Shown here: positions 10,431-19,916 of the stretch, piece after piece | How positions within the stretch are numbered: the stretch's first letter is position 1 | Layout: each line of letters opens with the position of its first letter | Notes under the pieces: generated by a model | Database searches by the model: none | What the model saw: the letters and a program-made list of their open reading frames with translations, nothing else | What the model was told of the DNA's origin: nothing | Source: Myotis daubentonii | Taxonomy: Eukaryota; Chordata; Mammalia; Chiroptera; Vespertilionidae | Assembly (NCBI RefSeq): GCF_963259705.1 | Contig: NC_081844.1 | Coordinates: 110,794,965-110,858,964, forward strand | Direction: 5' to 3' | Length of the DNA stretch: 64,000 bases | Made by a program: the position numbers and the translations under genes

Positions 10431-11604
10431 CACGGGGTCCGGGCGTGGACGCCCCAAGTCCCAGGGCTCTGGTGGTTCCTGGCGGCGGGCAGGGCGCTCG
10501 GACGGGGGCCTGGGGTGTCGCTGAGCATTCGTGGTGATTGGAGGGCGCCCCCTCTGCTGTCTGGGGGACTGCGGCCGCCAGGGAGGGTCTCTGAGGATGG
10601 GGGGGCGGGGGAGGGGTCAGAGGTCGCGGAGGACACGAGGGTCCCGGGTCTCGGAGAAGCCGTGGGCCGGGCGCTGACTGCCCGCTGGTCGGTGAGAGCC
10701 GGAGCCAGACCAGTTCCTTCTCCGGGGTGGTCCGCCGGCAGGTCCCGCGCGGCCGGGCTCACACGTGACCAGACACACGAGCGGGTCCCACCGCGTCCGA
10801 GTCGGGCGACCCCGAGCCGAGGGCTCAGGCTGTCCCAGCACATCGCCCAGACCGCTGGCACCTCGGCTCCGGTGTGGGCCCACCTCCAAGACCGGGAGCC
10901 TCCGGTCGGCTCTCAGGGCTTCCGGCCACCGCGTCCCCGGGGCAGAGGGACCTGCTGTCTCTCGTCCTCTCTGGGGGCCGGGCTGGTCGCCTCCAAAAGG
11001 CGCCCTCCAAGCACAGTCACGCGGGGGGAGGGGGGCGGGTGCGGGGGGGGGGGTAAGGGTGCAGGGCGGGGCTGCAGCAGGGGTGGCAGGGGGGCTGCAG
11101 CAGCGGGGAGAGGGGCTGGGGGGACAGTGTTCAGGCCACAGCACGTGGCTCACCTGGTTGTGAAGGCGTGTGGAGCAGTTTCAGCCGCGGACGCACTCAG
11201 CTGTGGTTTTAATTAAATGGAGGAGCATCTGACTCAGGTTCATCGATGTCTCGGGTCGGGACGGTTATGGCTCATGCTTTGAGCTGGGACTCATTCGTGT
11301 GCGAGCGGTTCCATCTTTAGGGGCAGCTGCCTCGTGGGTCCGGGGAGCAGTGAGCTGGTCATCAGCCGCCGGGGGAACAGCGCGCTCCCTCCCCGCTCAG
11401 AGCCGCGCGGAGGGGAAAGGCCCGCGGAGGGAGGGCTGGCCGCCGGGACCAGGGCCGGGCCCGGAGCGTCCACGTGGACGCGGCCCCTCTGTGGCTCAGA
11501 CTCGGGACATCGCTACGGTGAGGGGACCCATCACACACTGGTCACTCCCACCGCCCCCCCCCCCATGATCTGGGGAAGCGCCAGGTCAGCAGGGACCCCG
11601 CTCT
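10431..11604. other. Intergenic, no gene recognised
   Basis: GC-rich unique DNA. One AT-rich patch around 11205-11220 (TTTTAATTAAATGG). G-rich runs occur at 11024-11055 and 11070-11125. Nothing assignable. Confidence 0.5.
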
Positions 11605-11606
11605 TT

Positions 11607-11825
11607 AAAGGTGACGCCTTGCTAGCGGCTCAGGGGTTGAGCATCAGCCTTTGAACCAGGAGGTCGGGGTTCGATTCCCGGTCAGCGCACAGGCCCGGGT
11701 GCGGGCTCCATCCCCAGCGGGGGCCGGGCAGGAGGCAGCCGGTCCAAGGTTCTCTCATCATGGATGTTCCTCTCTCTCCCTTCCTCTCTGAAATCTATAA
11801 AAACATTTTTTAAAGTTGACGTCTT
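11607..11825 (+). mobile_element. Ves-type SINE with target-site duplication
   Basis: The B box (GGTTCGATTCCCGG, near 11667-11680) and the GGGCAGGAGGCAGCC middle are clear, and the tail is AAATCTATAAAAAC. Flanking near-identical direct repeats AAAGGTGACGCCTT (left) and AAAGTTGACGTCTT (right) mark the insertion. Confidence 0.9.
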
Positions 11826-12145
11826 TATTCAAGAAAACACGACGAGAGGAGAGCGGGAGGTGAGGCCTGGGTTCTCGGAAATGAGAAGAGAACAGAGGGA
11901 GCTGCCGTTGCAGGCGCAGGCACAGAGCAGGAGCCGCCCGTGGAGACACTGTCCGGACACAGAGACGGAGCTGGCGTGCGGATGGGGCGGGGGGGCAGGG
12001 CGGGCACCCCAGGTGCTCCCCGAGGGAGAGAGTCCCAGTGGCACCTGCAGGGCAGCTCCCAGCTAGAGGCGGCCGAGTGGGAGGCCGTGCGTGTGGGAGG
12101 CCGTGGGGCTGGAAAGCGGACTCCCCACCTGGAACATGAATGAAG

Positions 12146-12431
12146 GACGGGGTGCGGGGGGACGGGGTGCGGGGGGGACGGGGTGCGGGGGGACGGGGTG
12201 CGGGGGGACGGGGTGCGGGGGGACGGGGTGCGGGGGACGGGGTGCTGGGGGGACGGGGTGCGGGGGGACGGGGTGCGGGGGGACGGGGTGCGGGGGGACG
12301 GGATGCGGGGGGACGGGGTGCAGGGGGGACGGGGTGCTGGGGGGACGGGGGACGGGGTGCTGGGGGGACGGGGTGCGGGGGGACGGGGTGCGGGGGACAG
12401 GGTGCTGGGGGACGGGGTGCAGGGGGGACAG
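12146..12431. repeat. 16-bp G-rich minisatellite, about 18 copies
   Basis: Unit GACGGGGTGCGGGGGG, with variants GTGCT, GTGCA and ATGC. Every unit has two runs of four or more G on the plus strand, so the array is a dense G-quadruplex candidate. The long stop-free frames across it are artefacts of the repeat. Confidence 0.95.
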
Positions 12432-13140
12432 AGCAGGTGGAAGGGCCCCAGGCACAGGGAGCTTGGAGGGGACCCCACCTTCAGTGCCTGGGCCTCGTGT
12501 GAAGAGCGCCCAGGCCACGTGCGTGTCGCCCGCAGGCGCCCGTACTCCCCCAGCCCTGCTGCCTCGCTGTCCCTGTCGGTGGCTCCCAGCCATCCTGCTG
12601 CTGGGCACCCGCCCCACTTGAGAGGGTTCCCTCTGGGCACTTCCTGGGGCGTGGCTGCCCCCCACTTCTCCGCTGTGGCCCCCGTGATCCGCGCCCTCCG
12701 GTGCCTCGCCTCCCGGGTGGCGCTGCCTGCGGTGAGCCTCGCGCTGGGCCCGGGTCTGCGGGCGACAGGAAGCCAAGCTCCCGCTTCCAACCAGCCAACC
12801 GCCCTTCCAGCGCCTCTGCCGCCGCCATAAACCACACCAGTGAGGGGGCCACGCGGGCCTCGGTTCCTCCCGTGGCTGCGCCCACCCTGCCAGGGCCATG
12901 CGTGTAGACTGCCGGCCCCCACGGGGGCAGGGGGCGCGGGGCTGATCCCGCCGTGATCCCCGGGCTCGGGCGGCGGGAGGACAGCGAGCCTCCGTGGGCG
13001 AGGAGGCGTCGCAGGCCGAGTTGTGGCTGTCAGCCTCCGGTGCCGGGGCCCGAGGGAGCCGGGGGCCACCCGGGGCAGCGCCTGACGCCAGCCGGTCAGT
13101 CACCAGAGACCAGCGTCCGCGCAGCCCGTTTGCCGGGTTG
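12432..13140. other. Intergenic, no gene recognised
   Basis: GC-rich unique sequence between the G-rich array and a SINE. No exon or transposon signature seen. Confidence 0.5.
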
Positions 13141-13344
13141 GAAATTCGTGTGACCGGCCGGGCCCACGTGAGCCAGCGGCTGAGCGACCTCCTGGGGGCC
13201 CGGAGCTCCCGGCTCAATTCCCGCGGGCTGGGGGCTCGGTGCCCAGTGGGGGGCGCGCAGGAGGCCGCCGGTCCGATTCCCTCTCCCTCTCCCTTCCTCT
13301 CTGAAATCAATAAAAATACATTTTAAAAAAAGAAATTTGTCTGA
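13141..13344 (+). mobile_element. Diverged Ves-type SINE
   Basis: The A-box region is damaged, the middle (CCCAGTGGGGGGCGCGCAGG) and tail (GAAATCAATAAAAATACA) are clear, and the body has become unusually CpG-rich. Probable target-site duplication GAAATTCGTGTGA (13141-13153) and GAAATTTGTCTGA (13332-13344), 11 of 13 identical. Confidence 0.85.
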
Positions 13345-13604
13345 GCGGAATCGGATGGCGCCTCTTCTCCCTCTACACGCGTGGCCGCCGTCGTCCCCTC
13401 CGCCCTGCCGTGAACGTGGGCCCGGTCACCCCGGGAACGCACTGCGCCTGCAGCCAGAGCCCGGCACCCCTGTGCCCCCCACGGGCCTCCCACTGAGAAG
13501 CAGCGCTGACAGGCGGGCGTCGCCAGCGACCGCGCGGTGTGAATGCAGAGACGCGGACTCTGCACCGGGTCCGTCTGTGTCTTGTTCACCCTCCTGAGGA
13601 AAGT

Positions 13605-13797
13605 GTTCCCCCGATTTTAAGAGAGTGGGGGGGGGACATGACGTGAGACACATTGATTGGCCGCCTCCCGCACTCGCCCGACGGGGGCCGGGGAGCCAAC
13701 CGACACCAGGGACGTGCCCTCGACGGGAATGGCGCCCTCCACCCCGGCCCCGGGGCCAACGCTCAAACTGCTGAGCCGTCCGGCCAGTTTGTCCATG
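13605..13797 (-). mobile_element. Diverged Ves-type SINE, antisense
   Basis: The minus strand shows a degraded tRNA-like head (13740-13795) and the GAGAG-rich tail region (13615-13640). Recognisable by order of blocks rather than close identity. Confidence 0.65.
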
Positions 13798-13849
13798 TTT
13801 CTCTCGAGTGAGCTTTGCGGTTTCTGTCTCAGGACACTGCTGAGCTGGG

Positions 13850-15068
13850 TTCGTGGCTGATCCTGGGGTCGTGGCTGAGCTGGGTTCGTGGCTGAGCCTG
13901 GGGTCGTGGCTGAGCCTGGGGTCTGTGGCTGAGCTGGGTTTGTGGCTGAGCCTGGGGTCTGTGGCTGAGCTGGGTTCGTGGCTGAGCCTGGGGTCTGTGG
14001 CTGAGCCTCGGGTCCGTGGTGGAGCTGGATTCGTGGCTGATCCTGGGGTCCGTGGCTGATCCTGGGTCCGTGGCTGAGCCTGGGGTCGTGGCTGAGCCTG
14101 GGGTCTGTGGCTGAGCTGGATTCGTGGCTGATCCTGGGGTCCGTGGCTGAGCCTGGGGTCCGTGGCTGAGCCTGGGGTCGTGGCTGAGCCTGGGGTTGTG
14201 GCTGAGCCTGGGGTCCGTGGCTGAGCCTGGGGTCGTGGCTGAGCCTGGGGTCCGTGGCGGAGCTGGATCCGTGGCTGAGCCTGGGGTCGTGGCTGAGCCT
14301 GGGGTCCGTGGTGGAGCTGGATCCGTGGCTGAGCCTGGGGTCCGTGGCTGGGCCTGGGGTCCATGGTAGAGCTGGGTCCGTGGCTGAGCCTGGGGTCCGT
14401 GGCTGAGCCTGGGGTCTGTGGCTGATCCTGGGGTCTGTGGCTGAGCCTGGGGTCGTGGCTGAGCCTGGGGTCCGTGGCTGAGCCTGGGGTCCGTGGTGGA
14501 GCTGGATCCGTGGCTGAGCCTGGGGTCCGTGGCTGAGCCTGGGGTCCGTGGCTGAGCCTGGGGTCCGTGGCTGAGCCTGGGGCCTATGGCTGATCCTGGG
14601 GTCTGTGGCTGAGCCTGGGGTCGTGGCTGAGCCTGGGGTCTGTGGCTGAGCCTGGGGTCTGTGGCTGAGCCTGGGGTCCGTGGCTGAGCCTGGGGTCCGT
14701 GGCTGATCCTGGGGTCTGTGGCTGATCCTGGGGTCGTGGCTGAGCCTGGGGTTGTGGCTGAGCCTGGGGTCATGGCTGAGCCTGGGGTCCGTGGTGGAGC
14801 TGGATCCGTGGCTGAGCCTGGGGTCCGTGGCTGAGCCTGGGGTCCATGGTAGAGCTGGGTCCGTGGCTGAGCCTGGGGTCCGTGGCTGAGCCTGGGGTCG
14901 TGGCTGAGCCTGGGGTCCGTGGTAGAGCTGGGTCCGTGGCTGAGCCTGGGGTCCATGGTAGAGCTGGGTCCGTGGCTGAGCCTAGGGTTCGTGGCTGAGC
15001 CTGGGGTTTGTGGCTGAGCCTGGGGTCCGTGGCTGAGCCTGGGGTCCGTGGTGGAGCTGGGTCCGTGG
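13850..15068. repeat. 19-bp minisatellite, about 64 units
   Basis: Unit GTGGCTGAGCCTGGGGTCC with variants (GATCCTGGGG, GAGCTGGATCC, GGTAGAGCTGG). Variants recur in a loose higher-order pattern. It gives open frames over 400 codons on the minus strand, with repeats of GSATDPRLSH type, which I do not consider genes. Confidence 0.96.
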
Positions 15069-15104
15069 CTGGCACCACGTTGGTTCCCTGCGAGGCTGGG
15101 CCCC

Positions 15105-15300
15105 TGGCTCCTTCCCTTTAAGTCTGGCCGAGGTTTATGGACGTCGTTGACCTTTTCAAGAACTGGTGTTGTTTTCACTGATTTTTTTCTGTTGTTCCTT
15201 CAAATTTCACTTGTTTCTGCTCTTTTTATATCTCCCTTCCCGCTGCCAGCTCTGGGGTTAATTGGCTCTTACTTTCAGGTTTTGGTTTGGATCCAAACAG
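15105..15300 (-). mobile_element. L1 ORF2 fragment, antisense
   Basis: The plus strand reads like the reverse complement of a mid-ORF2 L1 region: CCTTTAAGTCTGG, then GTTGACCTTTTCAAGAACTGG, then TTTCTGCTC. It is collinear with the L1 piece at 16.3 kb, so both may be one insertion split by about 1 kb. Confidence 0.75.
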
Positions 15301-16287
15301 AAGCCTCACAGCCGTTTAGGCAGCGAGGTTTGTGTAAAAGGGTGCTCCAGGGAGGGAGCGGGTCGCGGGCGGGAGCGTCTGCGGGAGATTGGAGGCGGGG
15401 GGGGGGGGGATAGGGGAGGTTTGGGGGGACAGGCCTCCCGGGCGGGAGCGTGTGGCTGCGGAGCAGGGCCCTGGCGCAGGCGGGTACGCCCTGGACCGGG
15501 CGTCTGACGGGGGGTGGCCCTGCCTGGAGGGGCACAGGGTCAGGTGACTCCACGGTGCCCCCCTCCTGGCGTCCGTGGCTCAGCCCTACCCTCCCACCCG
15601 CGTCCAGTCTGTGCCTCGGGCTCCTTGGGGTTAAGTGGGGACACGTCTGCCTGCGGAGCCACGAGCCGCGTCCACTGTGGCCTCAGCCCGGCGCCGCGGG
15701 TCCCAGGTGTCCGCGTGCCACACGCCCGCACATGGCACCCTGAGGCTCCCGTCGCCCGTAGGTGACTGTCGCGCCGCTGCCCGCGTGGCCGTGGCCGGGC
15801 CCCTCACAGGCAGTGTCTCCCGCCAGTGCGTCCGACCTCGTGGTTCCAGAGGGGGCCGGTCCCAGCACCAGGTCAGACCCCCGCGGGCCAGGACGCTGTA
15901 CCCCACTGTGCAGGGGAGGGGGCATCTGTGGTGGGGGTGGGACGCTCACACACAGACGCACTCACACACGCACATGCACACGCATGCTCACACCAAGACA
16001 CGCACAGACACACTCATGCACAGACACGCAGATACCCCTACATGCCCACACACGCACATACGCACACACACACACAACAGCTCCTGAGCGCTGAGTGAAG
16101 GGGAGTTAAGAGGCTGCCGCGCGGAGGACCTCATCCCGTAAAGACCTCAGCAGTTCATGTTGTTCATTGTCTGCCACAAACGAGAGGTCCTGGGACACCT
16201 GCCTTCCTCCGACCGCTTATTTCACGGGCGTCGTGCTCGCGGCCCCTCCTTTTCCACGGCAGCGTGGCGCTCCGGGGGGCAGCTGAG
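15301..16287. other. Non-L1 insert between two L1 pieces; CA repeat inside
   Basis: About 1 kb of GC-rich sequence between two collinear antisense L1 fragments. It contains a G-run (15399-15410) and a CA-type microsatellite. No gene seen. Confidence 0.5.
15945..16077. repeat. CA-rich microsatellite
   Basis: Interrupted CACACGCACATGCACACG-type repeat. Confidence 0.9.
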
Positions 16288-16802
16288 CCAGGTTCTTGCT
16301 GCTGGCGAAGGCCTTTATGCTATAAACTTCCTCCTCAGGATGGCGTGCCTCGGGCTTGTTTTTTTCCTTCTTTGGCCCGTTTTCGGGTTTTTCGGGCGCG
16401 TGGGGTCCAATCTCCACGTACCTGTGAGTTTTCCGGTTTCCTTCTGCGACTCATTTCCAGCGTCAGGCCACGTGGTCGGGAAGATGCTCGACACGGTCTC
16501 CATCGTCTCAAGTCCGTCGGCTTGTTCTCCGTCCCGGAGGACGCCCCCCGTGCGGGGGAGGGATGGCCGTCCTGCTGCTTTTGGATGGAATGTTCTGGAA
16601 ACGTCTGTGAGGTCTGGTAGAACGAACGCGTCAATGAAGGTCAATGTTTCTTTATTGATTTTCTGTCCGGATGATCAGTCCGTTGGTGAACGTGGGGCAT
16701 GAACATCCGTGTTATAGTCGTGTTGCCAGTCCTCCTGCAGGTCTGCTAATGTTTGTCGATGTATTAAGGTGCTTCTGAGCTGAATGCGTAAATATTTACA
16801 AA
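16288..16802 (-). mobile_element. L1 ORF2 fragment, antisense, GC-enriched
   Basis: The plus strand matches the antisense L1 ORF2 order: TGCTATAAACTTCC, CCACGTACCTGTGAGTTTTCC, GGATGGAATGTTCTG, TCAATGTTTCTTTATTGAT, then GCGTAAATATTTACAA. Many A/T positions of the usual L1 sequence are G/C here. It is cut at 16803 by a HeliBat insertion. Confidence 0.85.
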
Positions 16803-17140
16803 CTAGAGGCCCAGTGTGCGAAATCGCCTCAGCCCAGCCTGCACCCTCTCACAGTCCGGGACCCCTTAGGGCATGTCCACCTGCTCCCCCCAGGGATTGG
16901 GCCCAAGCCGGCAGTCAGACATCCCTCTCATAGTCCGGGACACCTCGCTCCTTACCACCCTCCTGCAGCGGAGACGGGAGAGGCTCCCACCACCGCTGCT
17001 GCGCTCGCCAGCCGTGAGCCCGGCTTCTGGCTGGGCCGCGCTCCCCTTGTGGGAGCGCACTGACCACCAGGGGCAGCTCCTGCACTGAGCGTCTGCCCCC
17101 TGGTGGTCAGTGCGCATCATAGCGACCCGTTGACCAGTCG
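16803..17140 (-). mobile_element. HeliBat-type Helitron, 5' end missing
   Basis: On the minus strand the 3' end is ...GGGCCTCTAG, ending in CTAG at 16806-16803 after host A. Internal HeliBat blocks (GACCACCAGGGG, CTGCCCCCTGGTGG, GCATCATAGCGACC) are present. The canonical 5' end (TCCTATATAATAAAAG) is absent. A 19-bp inverted repeat (GCGCACTGACCACCAGGGG and its complement) lies at about 17055-17112. Confidence 0.88.
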
Positions 17141-17439
17141 GTCAGTCGCGTTGGTTGAAGCACTGACCTCTGTTCCGTGGGATCTTTCGTGGAGGTTCCA
17201 CCTTGTTCTTTGTTTGGAACCTGTTCCCCTGCTTCTCCGTTTTCCTTGCCTCTCTGTGCTCGTTTCGTTCATTAGATGAGACAGCCCCCCCCCCCGGCCG
17301 AGAAGGAGTGGCCTCGTGCAGACTAACCCTGTCGGCCCCTTCGAAGCGGTGAAATGTAGACACCAGGGGCCTCTGGCACGTTCCAGACGTATATTGTAGA
17401 TCTGGAACTAGAAATTCTTCAGTGAGCTGTACTCCAAAA
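17141..17439. other. Unassigned sequence between Helitron and L1
   Basis: Moderate GC, no clear repeat family or coding signal. May include L1-derived sequence too diverged for me to align. Confidence 0.4.
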
Positions 17440-17620
17440 CACTATAAATAGACCAAAGAATCACGACGACGTTCCTGTCGCACACGGTAAGGCAGACAGA
17501 GGACGCAGGAGAAGAACCAGGGCACAGAAGACAGACGGCACAGCGTCCGCCCGAGCCGTGACCTCAGTAATCGCTCCAAACGTGAACGGCCTACATTTAT
17601 CCGTAAAAGAAGGAAGTCGC
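17440..17620 (+). mobile_element. L1 fragment, start of ORF2 region
   Basis: CAGTAATCGCTCCAAACGTG followed by AACGGCC (17564 onward) corresponds to the well-known L1 segment at the beginning of ORF2. The upstream 120 nt fit less well. Interrupted by the SINE at 17621. Confidence 0.6.
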
Positions 17621-17822
17621 ACCCGGCCGGCAGGCTCCGCGGTTGAGCGTCGACCCATGAGCCAAGGAGGTCAGGGTTCGATTCCCGGTCAAGGGCACAG
17701 GCCCGGGTTGTGGGCTCGATCCCCAGTAGGGGCCGTGCAGGAGGCAGCCGATCCGTGGTCCTCTCACTGATGTTTCTCTCTCTCCCTCTCCCTTCCTCTC
17801 TCTGAAGTAAATTTAAAACGAC
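17621..17822 (+). mobile_element. Ves SINE
   Basis: Complete layout: tRNA-like head, B box GGTTCGATTCCCGG, GGCACAGGCCCGGGTTGTGG, AGTAGGGGCCGTGCAGG, CT-rich tract, and a short A-rich tail. Inserted in L1-derived sequence. Confidence 0.92.
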
Positions 17823-18150
17823 AGGGATGACACGGGGTGTTGGTGAGGGTGCGGGGACGTCTGTCCCGCGTCCGTCACTGGTGGGCCTGTTCCATCGTTC
17901 CTTCCCGTGCTCCCCACCGTGGGTCCCAGAGGAAGGAACACGGAAGTGCACACGGAAACCCTTGCGTGGGTTTTCACAGCAGCTGTGTCTGTAGTGGCTC
18001 CAAACCGGAACCACCCAGATGTCCCTCAACAGGCCGATCACAACACGGGCCACCGTCCGTGCGTCCATGCGGCGGCCGCTGCTCGCCCCGAGAGGAGCGG
18101 CTGTTGACGGACAGCAGCTGGGTGCCCTCGAGGCCTTCACGGAGGCTCTA
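17823..18150 (+). mobile_element. L1 ORF2 3' region fragment, GC-enriched
   Basis: Contains GTGTTGGTGAGGGTGCGG, CACAGCAGCTGTGTC and ACCCAGATGTCCCTCAAC, matching the L1 ORF2 end (lean on TGTTGGTGAGGATG and AACCCAAATGTCCATCAAC from general knowledge). Compared with the piece at 17.5 kb, about 3 kb of L1 is missing between them. Confidence 0.75.
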
Positions 18151-18284
18151 CAGCGATCACTCCACTGACCTCACGTTCTCTCAGCGACTGAGGATGGACT
18201 GTGGTGCTGGGGGCAGGGATGGGGGCAGGTGCCCACAGGGAGGCCTGGGGAGAGCTCTGTGGGGGCGGAGCAGGTCTGTGTCTT

Positions 18285-18500
18285 TTTAAAAATATGTTTT
18301 TATTGATTTCAGAGCAGAAGGGAGAGGGAGAGGGAGAGAAACATCAGTGATGAGAGAATCACTGATCGGCTGCCCCCTGCACGCCCCACACTGGGGATCG
18401 AGCCCACAGCCTGGGCATGTGCCCTGACTGGAATCGAACCCAAGACCCTTCAGTCCCCAGGCCGACGCTCTATCCACCGAGCCACACCCTCGAGGGCTCA
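18285..18500 (-). mobile_element. Ves SINE, antisense
   Basis: On the minus strand: head with A and B boxes (18420-18490), GTGGGGCGTGCAGGGGGCAG middle and TGAAATCAATAAAAA tail (18290-18315). Confidence 0.93.
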
Positions 18501-19682
18501 TTGTTTTCAATTAAAAAAAAATGTAAAGATCTCCCAGGTGGTAGAGCAGAAAGACGGTGTGATAAAGGTGCGGAGAGGACTGGCCCCCCATCTCCATCAC
18601 CCCCACCCACCCCCACAACAGGTCCCGGGAGAGCTGTCCGTGGTGCTGGCCACGCCCATGGGTCCACTGGGAACGAGCCCCCCTCTGACTCAAACACGCA
18701 TCCTCATCCCCTTCCCCCTCGGCCCACACACCAGGCGGGTCCCCTGCTCTGGCACCGCCTGGCACCCCGCCAGGGGGCACGGGTTCCTTCACGTCTGGCT
18801 GAGGCCGTGTTTACGGAGAAAGGCCTGGGAGGCAGAGAGCAGACGGCTGGCCACGGTTGCTTCGAGAGATTTCTATTTTCTTTTCCACGTTGAGCTGTTT
18901 CTAAAGGTTGTCTAATAAAAGGATTACTTATGAGATAGGAAAAATCAATACACGTTATTCTTTTGTAAAATACCATCGGTGCCTTAACACTGCCCACCGC
19001 CCACAGCCCAGAGCCCACAGCCCATCGCCCACCGCCCACAGCCCACCACCCACTGCCCACAGCCCTACGCTGACTCCAAGGCGGGTCCAGCCGACCTCCA
19101 GGTCCCAGGCTGTGGTGGCGTCCAGTCCTGCGTCCCACCGGGTGGGAGCCCCTCTCCTGGCTCCTACCGCCCACATGTGCCACCTCTTGTTCCTCCTTCG
19201 GGGCTCAGTGCTGACCTCCCCGAGGTCTCCGACTCCCAGGAGCTGACGGCCCCTCCTCTGTGTCCCAGCGCCTCGCCCCTGCGCGTAGGATGTCAGGTCA
19301 GTGGCTCCTCTCCCGCCACCTTCCTCATCTCTCCGTGGTCCACCGAGAACGGACACCTGCCTCTTGGGCTTTGAGCCATTCAGCCAAGGGGGTGCCCCAG
19401 GCAAAGTGAGGGAGGGGGGAGGGGGAGGGAGGGTGGTGCTGCCCCTGGCGGGCTGTCCGCCACTGCAGGCCCTGCCCAGTGGGCCATGCTGTGCTGCCAG
19501 CCATCCCTGCGGGTCCCCCACACCCTGTCGCTGGAAATGGTCCCTTAGTCGGCACCCCCCTCGAATGATTGTTTGGGATGTCATGTCTTTCCTGTTGGAC
19601 TGTGACTGGCACACTCAAGGGAGGGGACAGGTTTCGTTGATGTCTCCAGCCTGTCTGTGCTCAGTAGGGGCTCTCAATTGTA
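18501..19682. other. Intergenic, no gene recognised
   Basis: Mixed sequence with a short AT-rich part (18885-18975) and a CCCACAG microsatellite (18990-19066). No coding or transposon signature beyond these. Confidence 0.5.
18990..19066. repeat. GCCCACA/CCCACCG short tandem repeat
   Basis: Seven-base-type repeat of GCCCACAGCCCA with small variants. Confidence 0.85.
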
Positions 19683-19916
19683 CGTTGGATGGATGGGTGG
19701 ATGGTGGATGGTGGGTGGATGGATGGGGGTGGATGGGTGGATAGATGGATGGGTAGATGGATGGGTTGGTGGATGGGTGGGTGGATGGATGGATGGGTAG
19801 ATGGGTGGGTGGGTGGATGGATGGATGTGTGGATGGGTGGATGGATGGATGGATGGATGGATGGATGGTTGGTTGGTTGGGTGGATGGATGGATGAATGG
19901 GTGGGTGGGTGGGTGA
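19683..19916. repeat. (GGAT)n microsatellite
   Basis: About 230 bp of TGGATGGATGGGTGGATGG-type tetranucleotide repeats. Confidence 0.97.

Noticed and set aside
11825..13310. Two overlapping minus-strand frames of about 415 codons with PRTPSP repeats
   Set aside because: Driven by the 16-bp G-rich array and by SINE sequence at both ends.
13829..15178. 449-codon minus-strand frame rich in GSATDPRLSHGPQAQPR-type repeats
   Set aside because: Translation of the 19-bp minisatellite, with the same theme in shifted frames; not a protein family.
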